Positions 1 through 10,170 of a stretch of 64,000 nt of DNA are shown in pieces. Below the pieces are notes generated by a model, which was given only the letters and a program-made list of their open reading frames with translations, did not search any database and was not told the origin of the DNA. The DNA is taken from positions 1,761,454,772 through 1,761,518,771 of the forward strand of contig OY728165.1 of assembly GCA_963277665.1 (NCBI GenBank), written 5' to 3'. Source of the DNA: Viscum album. Lineage: Eukaryota; Streptophyta; Magnoliopsida; Santalales; Viscaceae. Made by a program: the position numbers and the translations under genes. Position 1 is the stretch's first letter, and every line of letters starts with the position of its first letter.

Positions 1-1189
1 TCGAAAATAGTTAACTAAACCAATAATAACAGGTCATATTAACCTAGAAAATTAGTTTAATTCATAAAAAGACTCAAATTACATTTATTTGGGTATTTAT
101 AACCTCAATTATGTAAAAATTTCATTAATTAAATAATTACTACATCATCATTGTGTCATAAATAAATTAAATTAATTAATGTCTAAAAATTATAAATAAA
201 ATACCATTTTGTATAAAAACATTTTATATTTCTAATAAAAATTTATAGTCTAATTTATCATATGTATAACCCTATATTATAAATGATTTAGTTATTAAAC
301 TTTGATTTTAACTATTTTAACCCTTCTCTAAATAAATTAATAATAAATCGCATAATATAATTAAAGTGGGCCTAAATGGTAATTTTTTATTCCTAATGTT
401 TATTTTGGTCTATTTACACTTATCCAATATAATTAGGACATGTTTTAGGGTAATAATAATATCATTTGTACCCTTAATTACCCTATTTACGTTTAACCGT
501 GGTAAAAAAAGTAAAAAGTTAATATTCACCAAAAATTCTTTTCATCTCATTGAACCACATTTTAGTACTTTATATTAACCGTGTCTCACATATTTTTGTA
601 ATTCCACTCACATAAGCGGTAAAATTAAGTTTTATGTGAATTTGCAAATTCTCCTAGGAGGTGGGTAAAAGACGGTAAAAGTTCAATAAAATTTTTATAT
701 ATCTAAAATTATTATAAAATGACTCCAATGACTTAAATTGAACTTATATAGGTATTATGTATCATTTTTGACCTAAAATAAATTTAAATAAAATAAATAA
801 TTTTTTAAAATAAATAGTCGGTTTTTGAATAGTAACCCAGTGTTTTCACTATTCATCAAAAATTGAAAGTTTTCAGAAAAATACCAAATATTCACCCTAG
901 GCTAATTTTGATATTCTGAATCCAAAAATGAACTCCATTTTAAAATATAAATTTATAAAATTTCAAAAAGTGGGTCTTACTATTCATTACGTCTAGTTTA
1001 TATAACATATCGTCGTTTAGTGAAACTCGGTATTGCGTACAACACACGCTATCGTGGAAGGTCGTGATTGCGTCTAATGCAAGAAAATTCAGGGATGCGT
1101 GTTGTGCAATCTCCTTTTGGTGTAGCGTACAACACATGAAATTAATGAAATTAAAAAGAATATTTTTCAAAAAATCTCGGGGTGTTACA
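1..1189 (-). repeat. E1 3' LTR, first ~1.19 kb only (truncated by window edge)
   Basis: This matches about 6768-7957 in direct orientation over its whole visible length, roughly 85-90% by eye in sampled blocks. Shared landmarks include the stretch around atcatcattgtgtcata at about 145-165 and the repeated gcgtacaacac motifs at about 1030-1135. It ends at the ...TGTTACA terminus next to the polypurine tract. A short open frame at 940-1170 on the minus strand recurs in the other LTR, as any frame would in duplicated DNA, and is not taken as a gene. Confidence 0.9.
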
Positions 1190-1203
1190 TTCTACCCCCC
1201 TTA
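1190..1203 (-). other. E1 polypurine tract
   Basis: On the minus strand the bases just before the 3' LTR read AAGGGGGGTAGA, then TGTAACACC. A purine run flush against the LTR start is the plus-strand primer site for reverse transcription. E2 (GTGGGGAGGTA) and E5 (GGTGGGGAGAA) have closely similar tracts. Confidence 0.88.
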
Positions 1204-1410
1204 AAATGAATTTTTCCCTGAAAATTCATCGGGGTTATAAATGGTTTACTACTCGAATGTTTCTTTAATATAAACCCACATCGTAAAAATGAATACCAAA
1301 ACTTGGATTTAAAAACTAAAGTATGAAACGTAATTGTTAACCAATTTAACTAATCACTGGTTTTCCATATATGAGAACATAAGTGAAAATTTGGATATGG
1401 AAGAGAAATC

Positions 1411-1450
1411 TAACCGTCATGTTCTGATGGAGAGTGGTAGAGAACATGGC
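1411..1450 (-). repeat. Interior segment shared by E1 and E2 near their 3' ends
   Basis: The minus strand contains CACTCTCCATCAGAACATG, which also occurs in the E2 interior at about 33695-33713 with matching flanks (ACATGTTYTCTAY before, CGG after). In both elements it lies a few hundred bases before the polypurine tract. It shows that the two interiors are related, not only their LTRs. The function is unknown. Confidence 0.75.
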
Positions 1451-1870
1451 TATGAAACAGCCAACAACCACAAATCCATATATTTGTGATGATCTAGGGT
1501 ACCATCTGATTCATCAGATATAAAGGCACTAGGACATCATTTTTGGTTTTCAAATTCATTTCCCTAAAGTTGAAGAATTTCTACTAGAATAAATACTTAA
1601 TTTATTTTGGTATAATCAGATAGTTGTTTGTGCGTTGAACAATTTCCACTTCATCTATTTATGAAAAGATGATGAATTAATCTTTCGGGATGTTTTAGCA
1701 GATTATGTAATAGAATGATAGGTCATTCCACTTGTCTCAAACATAATTTAGCAAACGTTATATACATAATTCCATATATGGTGAGATTAATCATATATGG
1801 TTCCAAAATGGGCTTATACTTCATCTATAATCCTGTATAAAAAAATAAAACTAGTTTATACTAACGAGGG

Positions 1871-1988
1871 ACTTCTTATAGGATAGTGGTAGAAAATAAA
1901 GGCATGTCACACTTCGGTTGTGGGTTCGATTCCCCCAGCCTTGTCTGACGTGAAGGTTTGTCGCTCGTTCTGCAGGTTGTTCTTTTTT
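1871..1988 (+). mobile_element. SINE-1: tRNA-derived SINE, antisense inside E1
   Basis: The head has a Pol III A-box-like TAGTGGTAG at about 1884 and a B box GGTTCGATTCC at 1923-1933. A GC-richer body (TTGTCTGACGTGAAGG) follows, and the element ends in a T run at 1982-1990. The minus strand at 32834-32951 aligns over the full length, with the same A-box region, B box, CTGACGYGA block and TTGT(T/C)C-T-run end. This is the structure of a short tRNA-derived SINE of about 118 bp. It is not a working tRNA gene: there is no acceptor stem and no normal anticodon arm. Confidence 0.7.
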
Positions 1989-2545
1989 TTCCTATGAATA
2001 CAATACTAACGTATGTCCAACATAATCAATTCCAATATTTATGATTATCCATAATATTGCAGTCCATTATCATATTATAGTGAAAACGATTACCAGAGAT
2101 TTCATATAATAAGCATGTTAATACCATCACGGATCCCCAAAGGTCATAAGATTTGTCTTGTTGGTCACATTCCGAACATTTGAAGGCCTAAATCATGTAT
2201 TCTCTTAAAAAATGAAAACCCATTGAATCATTGTGAAAACAAGAGTGCTATCAAAAGTTAACTCTTTCCACATACAAAAACCCCAAAATTATCTATACTC
2301 AAACCATGATATAACTATTTCCTTATATCAGTTATGAGCTCATGAATACTGTCAAACATTTCATTTTCTCCTAATCCCTTCATTATTCGCATGTCATCTT
2401 ATTTCCAAAAATATATCTATCACATTCCATGGTTACCGGTACCATAAAATTATTGAAAACCACAATAGACCAAACCATAAATATTCCAATATTCCAGGAT
2501 ACTATATACAACATTATTTCGGAATCCCATTACATAATCACTTAA

Positions 2546-3661
2546 TCATTCCACCACATCGTTGTCATATTCAACATCACCAATAGTGATCGCATGTGAA
2601 TTACCTTTGTCCTTTTCCTTGAGTGGTTTCTCATGTCAATCATCATTAACCCTTGGATTAGGGAATTGATTAGCATAATTCTCCATTTCATTGCACTTGA
2701 AGCATTGAAGTGTTGGTGGTGCGTTCACTATAGTCTTTTCCTTATTCTCATCATTAGCAACCGTTTCTCCATTACTTCGACACTCAGCTACTCGATGACC
2801 TTATTTTCCACACTTAGAAAAATTTCTAGTACATTTAAGACAATCTCCACCATTCTTGTTTACACACTTTGAGAATAAGGAAACTGTCATCTTCTTTTCA
2901 CCATTATTATGAGATTTCTCCTTGAACTCCATCTTTCTTTTCTTGTAAAAACCATGAGATGGATATGTAACACATACTTTTATTTCTACCTTGATAGCAC
3001 AAAACAAAATTTATTCTTTACTTCTTAAGTATATTATAGCTAATGCCCTTCTAATATTTGGTTTTAAGACACCGAAGAATCGATCAACTTTACTTTCAGG
3101 TTGGATGGTAAATCCAGATGCATACCTTGCAAGCCATGTAAAATTCACTTCGTATATACCAACAGATTCATCATCCATTTTATTTATTTCAAGAAACTCT
3201 TTCTCTATCTTTTTTCTAAGAATAATAGGGATGTACTTATTGAAAAATAAGATCTTGAACTCATCCCATTCCATGGACTCAATTTCAACTATTGGCCTTG
3301 TATTCTTTATAAGATTCCACCATTGATCAGCTTCACCATACAAATTATATATTGCTAAGATGACTTTATCATGTTCATAAAATTGAAAAACTGAAAATAT
3401 ATTTTCAGTGGTACTGATCCATTGTTCAGCAACAAGTGGATCAGAAGACCCACTGAATGAAGGTGTACGTTACCTCATGATGTACTCAATAGAATGTTTT
3501 TATATTCTCTGCTCATTTGGAAGTCCAAAATTATTAATAGATTGTGTAAGTATAGAAATATCATTTTTCACTCCATCTCCCATAACATTTTTTAGTTCAG
3601 GAGAACAATCATTGCATTTTCCATTACATTGATCAACATGGTTCCTTCGGGTTCTAGCCAT
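2546..3661 (-). pseudogene. gag pseudogene of E1 (retrotransposon capsid, Ty3/gypsy type)
   Basis: Gag forms the cytoplasmic particle in which LTR-element RNA is reverse transcribed. An ATG at 3661 (MARTRRN...) lies about 250 bases after the primer site and opens a frame of about 371 codons. The frame is broken only by in-frame stops at codons 54, 64, 217, 287 and 342, and I found no frameshift. From residue about 66 it reads like a plant gypsy gag: FSGSSDPLVAEQWI, then GEADQWW, a downstream tryptophan, KYIP, EFLEI and LARYASGF. Near residues 280-320 are two degraded CCHC zinc knuckles: one ends GHRVAEC, and in the other (CFKCNEMENYANQF) the His and the last Cys are lost. The stops at codons 54, 64, 217 and 287 are TAA and the one at 342 is TGA, several being one C-to-T change from a sense codon. 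No pol follows. Confidence 0.88.
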
Positions 3662-3907
3662 CGTCTAAAAACCAAATAGAATAGTGTGAGAGGAAAAAAT
3701 AATGACAGGGAAAACAACATAATAAAGGGGGAGTACCTTCAATATCTAACATCTTAGGTTTAATTGTATGATCGTTACCCTAATTATAGGACTATAACCT
3801 ATACTTATACTTAACTTTAGGGACATCCCTAGACATACCATTGAAATATCTCTAGGGATCTCACTAAATTCATCGCATCCTAGTTTCCAAAGGTTGACTA
3901 AACATTT

Positions 3908-3921
3908 CCTCTGATACCAAC
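3908..3921 (-). other. E1 primer binding site (initiator-Met tRNA type)
   Basis: The minus strand reads TACA (LTR end), G, then TTGGTATCAGAGG. TGGTATCAGAG is complementary to the 3' end of plant initiator tRNA-Met, the usual minus-strand primer of gypsy and copia elements. It fixes the 5' LTR end at 3922 and the direction of the element. Confidence 0.93.
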
Positions 3922-4129
3922 TGTAGAGACCCAATGCTTAACATACATGGACATTACATTACGTTTACGGAATACTTAGTACATAACAAAAAACACACAG
4001 ACAAGGACCGTAATAGTTTAGTGTCTTTGGAAACATGGAATATAATCATCTAATCGTGGTGAAAGATATTCAACATCTCCCATAAAGATAATCCCCTTTT
4101 TTTTATTACCTAAAAACATTCTTTATATC

Positions 4130-6139
4130 CTGGGGAAAAGAAAACATAAAAGGGGTGAAATTAAATGCCCAGTAAGTGTAAACATAGAGAACATAAAACA
4201 ATCCTTAAAAATTTGAATGCAAAAACTTGAACATACAATCTAATCAGCAAAATCTTGAGCAAAGACATGAAACTTGGAAGTACGTAAGGCATATATCATA
4301 AGGGAATATCAATCATGATAAAATATCATGGCAATAAAACATGTAATTATGGAGACTATTAAGAACATGTTATGATTTCTATAGTATCCAAGTCATTGCT
4401 ACCAAGACCATCATAGTGGACAAAGTCCCTTTCTGAATCAAGTTCACTCCTCGTTTCAGTCCTGTAACACTGAACTAGTTTAACTTACCGTTCCAGCCAT
4501 GTATATCTCATGAGATATAAATCATTACCCAATGCATTGGAAGGTGATATTGGTCCCACCCATCTCATGATGAAATCATTCTTACTTGTTCCATAAAATA
4601 AACATACATCATTCATAATAACCCAATGAATAAAATGGGTTTCATAAACATCATATCATCATCAAATAATCCATATAAAAGAAATGGATATCATTTCATA
4701 ATATTAAAAGTGAAAACATGAAAATCATAGAGACATTATACTTTAAACATGCACGTATGAAATAATGTCATCTTAGATGAAAAAAGTGTTTTGATAAAAC
4801 ATTTGAAATGAATTCTTGAGAAAAATATCCTCTCTTCGTCAAAATCATTTTCTTTTCAAAAAGAGGCCATGCAATTTTAAAATAAATTTATTTTGTTGAA
4901 AATGGTAATAAATTCACGTAGAGTAAGCTTCATGAAAATGAGGCGTTATGAAACCGTAAAAATCCGTTCTCGCTGTATAAGTTAAAAATAACATTCTCCT
5001 CGTAGCTTTGTCGGAAAAGTCAAAAAGTAATTCGTATGGTTAAAAAAAGATTCCTTACATACCATGTAGTAAATGTAAAAAACGGTTCAAAAGGACTTTA
5101 AACATACATGAAAACACTTTTATAAAACATGGACATGGATGATAGAAATAACCCCAGTAAATACATATGAATAACAATCTCATATAAGAACGAGATTGGA
5201 ATAGTTATCCCTTACCTTAAGTCCAATATGCTTCATACATATCTGAACCTCTTGTATAAGGATTTAAATAATGACATTGACTTATTACAGAATAACAGTA
5301 ATTGTTATGATATCATATATGGTTCACTTATGACTTAATATTACCCGTTTTTTCTATGTCCCATGTTGAAGTAGCGTTTTGGGTAAAATCGTTTTATTTA
5401 TCCTACGTGTTTGGACATGTTGTTCTTGATATTATTACTTATATCAGGATTTAGATAATTCCAGAATGTAAAACATTATTTATATATCATATATATTTGG
5501 TATATACATATACATATGATAGATCGTTTGAATGGAATGAAATACACCGTTCATGGAGACGGTATGCCATATGTACGCATGAACGCTGTTTTCGTTTCCT
5601 TATTGAATTTATTGAAATTAATTAGATAGAATACATATCTATACACATATATCCAGTATCATAATTATGTCATATAATTCATGATTACTTATTATATATA
5701 ATTTATAATCATTCATTAATGGTTAACATGGAGAATGAATCTCACCGCATCGTGGAGACGGTAGTCCGTACAAATGCACGAGCGATGATATCATTCCCAT
5801 GATCTTGGAGTTGCATTTAAGTGTATGTATAATATTTATGAATCAATATAACTTTTAAATAATCATATATAGTTATTTATTTACACCATTATACCCATCC
5901 AAATAAGGTGGTTGTTGAAAACAGATTACACCACAGCGTGGAGACGATATTCCGTACATACGCACACGCGGTGATTTAGTTTTCCGTAGGATGGATAGAT
6001 AGAGATATAGGGTTGTTTCATACTTGTAATAACATATCATTATATTAGTTATACTGATGTTATTACTTCATAATTAAACAACTAAATAAGAAGAAGTAGA
6101 TGATGAAATAAATTTGATAGAATCAGTAACAAATATTAC
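4130..6139 (-). other. Putative LTR intron of E1
   Basis: On the minus strand, 175 bases after the TATA box, GAAGAG|GTAATATTTG fits a plant 5' splice site. TTTTCTTTTCCCCAG|GATA at 4130 fits a 3' splice site and lies about 208 bases before the LTR end. The predicted intron is 2010 bp. E2 has equivalent sites in both LTRs, and E3 keeps the acceptor (CTTTCCCTCAG at 18217). Splicing would remove the hairpin array and shorten the gag leader. This is inferred from sequence only. Confidence 0.5.
5543..5990 (-). repeat. Three hairpin repeats in E1 LTR, spaced ~190 bp
   Basis: Three copies of a roughly 45-base GC-rich motif centre on about 5565, 5765 and 5950. On the plus strand each has a GTGGAGACGGTA-like core flanked by inverted arms. 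The middle copy has CACCGCATCGTG against CACGAGCGATG, and the last has GCGTG against CACGC. They stand out from the AT-rich background. Matching trios occur in E3 (about 15940, 16125, 16320 and about 24520, 24705, 24915) and E4 (about 9715, 9900, 10125). They lie in the region that should be transcribed. Confidence 0.75.
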
Positions 6140-6310
6140 CTCTTCTTTCGACATGACTTTTTGAAACCTCCTATTAAGGCACTAAGATAGGTCTTTGGAG
6201 AAGACTAGAAACACTAGGATGTTTATACGGAAGTGGAGAAGATACTTTTTCAGGGGTTGTCCGATCATGAAGGCTCAAAGTGGTGTGAGGAAGAGAGGGA
6301 GGAGGTGCCC

Positions 6311-6317
6311 TTTTATA
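6311..6317 (-). promoter_or_regulatory. E1 LTR TATA box
   Basis: The minus strand reads CTCCCTTATAAAAGGGCACC within a C-rich tract. The same CCCTCTTATAAAAG context is found in both E2 LTRs at comparable positions. It probably drives Pol II transcription of the element RNA, starting about 30 bases downstream. Confidence 0.75.
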
Positions 6318-7957
6318 AGGGAGGAGAGGGGCACCTTTGGAATAATTAAAAATATTATTTTTATTATAAAGTCATATTCGGTTTTAATAGCTCCAAATGG
6401 AGTTCATTCTAATATAAGGTGGGGATGGGTATATATACTCTAATCTAATAGAATTTAGGCATTTTTAGGTTTCTATTTTATACTTACCATTTAGATTTAT
6501 CTTTATGTTAAATAATTTTTCTTTTACCGTTTCTTCTTGTTTTCATACACAATAAGTTTAATAAACATACTATAACAAACAAAAAGAACCCAAATTTGTT
6601 TATTATAAATATATATATCCTTATCTATGTCATTTTTCCAAACATTATATTTTTAGGAATAAAATAACAATTAATAATATAAAATGTTTTTAAAAAACTA
6701 TTTTATATCAATTTTGACACTATTTGGTAATTGATTTTTGTGAAAATTATAACAGGATGATTAATTCTAAAAAAGTTAACTAAATAAATAAAAACATGTC
6801 ATATTAACCCATAAAATTATTTTAATTCAAAAAAAGTCTCAAATTGCATTTATTTGGGTATTTATAACATCAATTATGTCAATATTTCATTATTATGATA
6901 TATAATGCATCATCATTGTGTCATAATTACATTAAATTATTTGAGGTCTAAAAATTATAAATAAAATACCATTATATAAGAATTACACTTATCATTCTAA
7001 TTAATATTTATAGCCTAATTTATCATATGTATAACCCTATATTAAAAATGATTTAGTTATTAAACTTTGATTTTAACTATTTCAACCCTTCTTTATATAA
7101 ATTAATAATAAATGTCCTAATCTAATCCATGTGGGCCTAAATGGTAATATTTTATTCCTAAGGATGATTTTGGTATAATTACACTTATCCAATCGAATTA
7201 TGAAATGTGTTAGGGTAATAATAATATCATTTTTACCCTTAATTACCATATTTACTTTTAACCGTGGTAAAAAAAAGTAAAATGTTACTATTCACCAAAA
7301 ATTATTTTCATCTCATTGAACCACATTTTAGTACATGATATTAACAGTGTCTCTCATATTTTAGAAATTCCACTCACCGAAGTGGTAATATTAAATTTTA
7401 TGTGAATTTTAAAAATTCTCCTAGGATATGTGCAAAAGACGGTGAAAAGTTCAATAAAATTTGTATATATCTAAAATTTTTATAAAATGGCTCCAATGAC
7501 ATAAATTGAACTTATATAGGTATTTTGTATCAATTTTGACCTATATTAAATTTAAATAAAATAAATAATTTTTTAAATAAAAAGTCGGTTTTTGAATAGT
7601 AACCAAGTGTTTTCACTATTCATCATAAATTGAATGTTTTCAGAAAAATACCAAAAATTCACTATAGGCTAATTTGGATATTCGGAATCCAAAAATGAAT
7701 TCAATTTTAAAAGATAAAATTTATAAATTTTCAAAAAGTGGGTATTACTATTCCTAACAGCTAGTTTATATAACATATCGTTGTTTAGTGAAACATAGTA
7801 TTGCGTACAACACACGCTATCGTGGAAGGTCGTAATTGCGTGTAATGCAAGCCCAGTCAGGGATGTGTGTTGTGAAAGCTCTTTTAGGTGTAGCATACAA
7901 CAGAAGAAATTAATTAAATTATAACGCATATTTTTCATAAAATCTCGGGGTGTTACA

Positions 7958-9679
7958 GTTAAAATCACTCCCATTCTCTATAATAATGTACCATGGTAAT
8001 TCATTCAATAATAATTACCCATGGGATGTTTTATCCTTCTCTTATCCTCTTATACTTCATAAATTTTTTATTCATTATAATTTATCCTCATATTCACTAT
8101 AAATCATTTGAAAATATATGATTTGGGGATTGCAAACATCAAACTATAGTAAATTGAAACTATATCATCATATGATGAATAAATTTTAGATATTTTTTCC
8201 CCGGTAGGATTTCCTTAATTTGGTCAAGGAATCCATCAATATTTCCTTCTATATTTTGTATGTATTCCATTATAAGCCATTTTATCATTATAAAGATATA
8301 TTCAGAATTACAATAACCTTCCTCTCAGTTTTTTCTTACATTGTGATATTCTATTTCCATATCATCACATTTATCATGATTAAATTAATTTATTTAGGAA
8401 TATATCATTATTAATATTCCACTGAAATCTTCAAATATCTTTCATCTCTAAAATTAAAAGATATTGTTTTTTGAGATGTGATCCATTATTCACCAATAAA
8501 TTTCTTTCAGTTCAAAACAGGATTATAATAGTCTACACTCATTAAAATGTATAATTCACTCATTATATGAAATGGGTGATTAGAAGTTGAATAAATTGTC
8601 AAATTGAATAACCATTTAATGAAATATCAACATTTCTCCTATCCATAAATTGAATTTTGTGATAATAGTATGAAAAAAGTAATATACTGGATGATATTTA
8701 TATTTTCTTCCTTTGTAAATAATAATATTCATCATAGGATGTTAAAATAAATAAAAATTTGTTAAAATTATAAATTGAAATATTATTGTGTAAAATAGCC
8801 ATTTTAACATGAAATAAGTTATAGTAATGTTTTAATTTGTAAACATTATTTTGAATTTTTATAAATTAACCATAGAAACATTAAAAGATATAATCAAATC
8901 ATTGTGTATCCATAAAAACTTGAAAATTCATTCATGTGATGTATCTTAAAGTCAAGATTCAATTCACATATTAGGTAAAAACAACAACATTTGAAATTTG
9001 AAAAAAAAATTATCTAAAAACATTATATATAATTTCTTAAATGGGAAAAAATATTGAAAAAATCAATTGATAATAGAACAAAAATTCAAGAAAATATTAA
9101 TTAAGTGAATAATAGACTGTAGTAGATATATTATAGAATTAATTGGAGAAAGATGTTTATTTTATTTAAAAATATTATTTTCTAATTTTTTATAAGAAAA
9201 TTATTGTAAAAGTGGAACCCATTGTTAAAAAATAAAGAAATAATCATTGGATAATTAAATATAAATTTTTATATCTTACATATCAAATAATTCCCCCCAT
9301 GGAAACTAAAATATAAATAATCCTAAACATGAATGACATTGGGGAAAAAACCCAATCCCCATGTCTTATTTTTGGTATGTTATTTTTCATCCTGTGTAAT
9401 AAATTAATCTTCTTAATCATATATCATAGTACCATATATATACATATAATATCATATAAAAAATTTTTATAATAATTAGACACATTTTTAATAATTCATA
9501 TTAAATAAAATTGATGTTTTAACTATTAAGGTTTTCATATTTTAAATATGTTTTGGTTCTAAAGTATTAATCATAACATCTTAATAATAAAAAAAATAAA
9601 AAATAAATAAATAAGAATTGTTTTAATAAAATATAAATTCATTAAATTAATATTTAAAATTATCCATTAATGTTGAAAA
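7958..9679. other. AT-rich flank of E1; probable end part of E4 LTR
   Basis: There is no coding signal. The first bases (tcactcccattctct at about 7966) weakly resemble the reverse of a stretch about 500 bases from the LTR end in E1 and E3. This would fit E1 having inserted into an older E4 LTR. The rest is A/T-rich and not alignable by eye. Confidence 0.3.
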
Positions 9680-10170
9680 ATAAAAATGAATCAAGAAACA
9701 ATATGGATGTGAGAGTCCACATGTTTGCAAGAGTAATGTTTTAACCTTCTAATTAATAGATGAGTAAGAATATATAATATATATTGAATTTATAAAACCA
9801 TAATTAGATTTTAAATATCATGTATATTCATTATTGCGATTTATATAAACATTCATGATTTTTAGTAACAAAAAAAATTCACGCTGCTACGTGGAGACGG
9901 TAGGTCATATATACCCACTTGAAAAGTAATCATTTTCCAAATGATTCAATGGTGATGGATATTTATTATGAAAAATTGTTAATAAAATTAATTAGTCTAA
10001 TATGGTCCTCTGATGAATCCAAATCATTTAAATAATGATTAATATTAAAATTAATGGATTTTGGTATCTAATCTATGAAATATATTCGTTAAAATGTTTT
10101 ATAAATGGAGAATATGAGGTGGCTGTTAATAAATTGGGTCATTGGGACACATGTAATTTTTATAAACATG
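9680..10170 (-). repeat. E4: diverged LTR fragment of the E1/E3 family
   Basis: The stretch ctacgtggagacggtaggtc at about 9890 matches the E1 hairpin core at about 5760. Upstream, gtccacatgtttgcaagagt (about 9710) matches the E1 motif at about 5565. Downstream, gaggtggctgttaataaat (about 10115) matches the E1 sequence just before its motif at about 5945. Order and spacing (about 185 and 230) follow E1 on the same strand, so this is a minus-oriented LTR remnant. Its ends, and whether it is a solo LTR, cannot be told. Confidence 0.6.

Larger units (their letters stand above)
1..7957 (-). mobile_element. E1: non-autonomous long-LT R g ypsy element (TR-GAG / LARD type), left end cut by window
   Basis: This is a minus-strand LTR retrotransposon. 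Its two direct repeats, 1-1189 and about 6768-7957, both end on the plus strand in CTCGGGGTGTTACA, so on the minus strand the LTR begins TGTAACACCCCGAG, a start typical of plant Tekay/Del elements. A polypurine tract lies next to the left repeat and a tRNA-Met-type primer site next to the right one, which fixes the orientation. The interior (1190-3921) is only 2.7 kb and contains gag but no protease, RT, RNase H or integrase. Long LTRs with a gag-only interior match the TR-GAG and LARD classes. The element must have moved with enzymes supplied by a relative, for example one like E3. The right flank starts gttaa, but the left target copy is outside the window. Confidence 0.9.
3922..7957 (-). 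repeat. E1 5' LTR, complete (4036 bp)
   Basis: The LTR runs from TGTAACACC at 7957 to TACA at 3922 on the minus strand. It holds a TATA box (6311-6317) in a C-rich stretch, a splice-donor-like site (about 6139), three hairpin repeats (about 5543-5990), the stretch ccaatgcattggg (about 4532, minus sense) also seen in E2, and a pyrimidine tract plus AG acceptor (about 4130). About 4 kb is long for an LTR but within the range reported for Tekay and LARD elements. Confidence 0.92.

Noticed and set aside
940..1170. Frame shared with 7669-7974 as a conserved gene
   Set aside because: Both lie at the same place in the two LTRs of E1, so similarity is expected without coding.
1871..1988. A tRNA gene
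   Set aside because: Pol III boxes are present but there is no acceptor stem or anticodon arm, and a matching copy with the same non-tRNA tail exists at 32834-32951.
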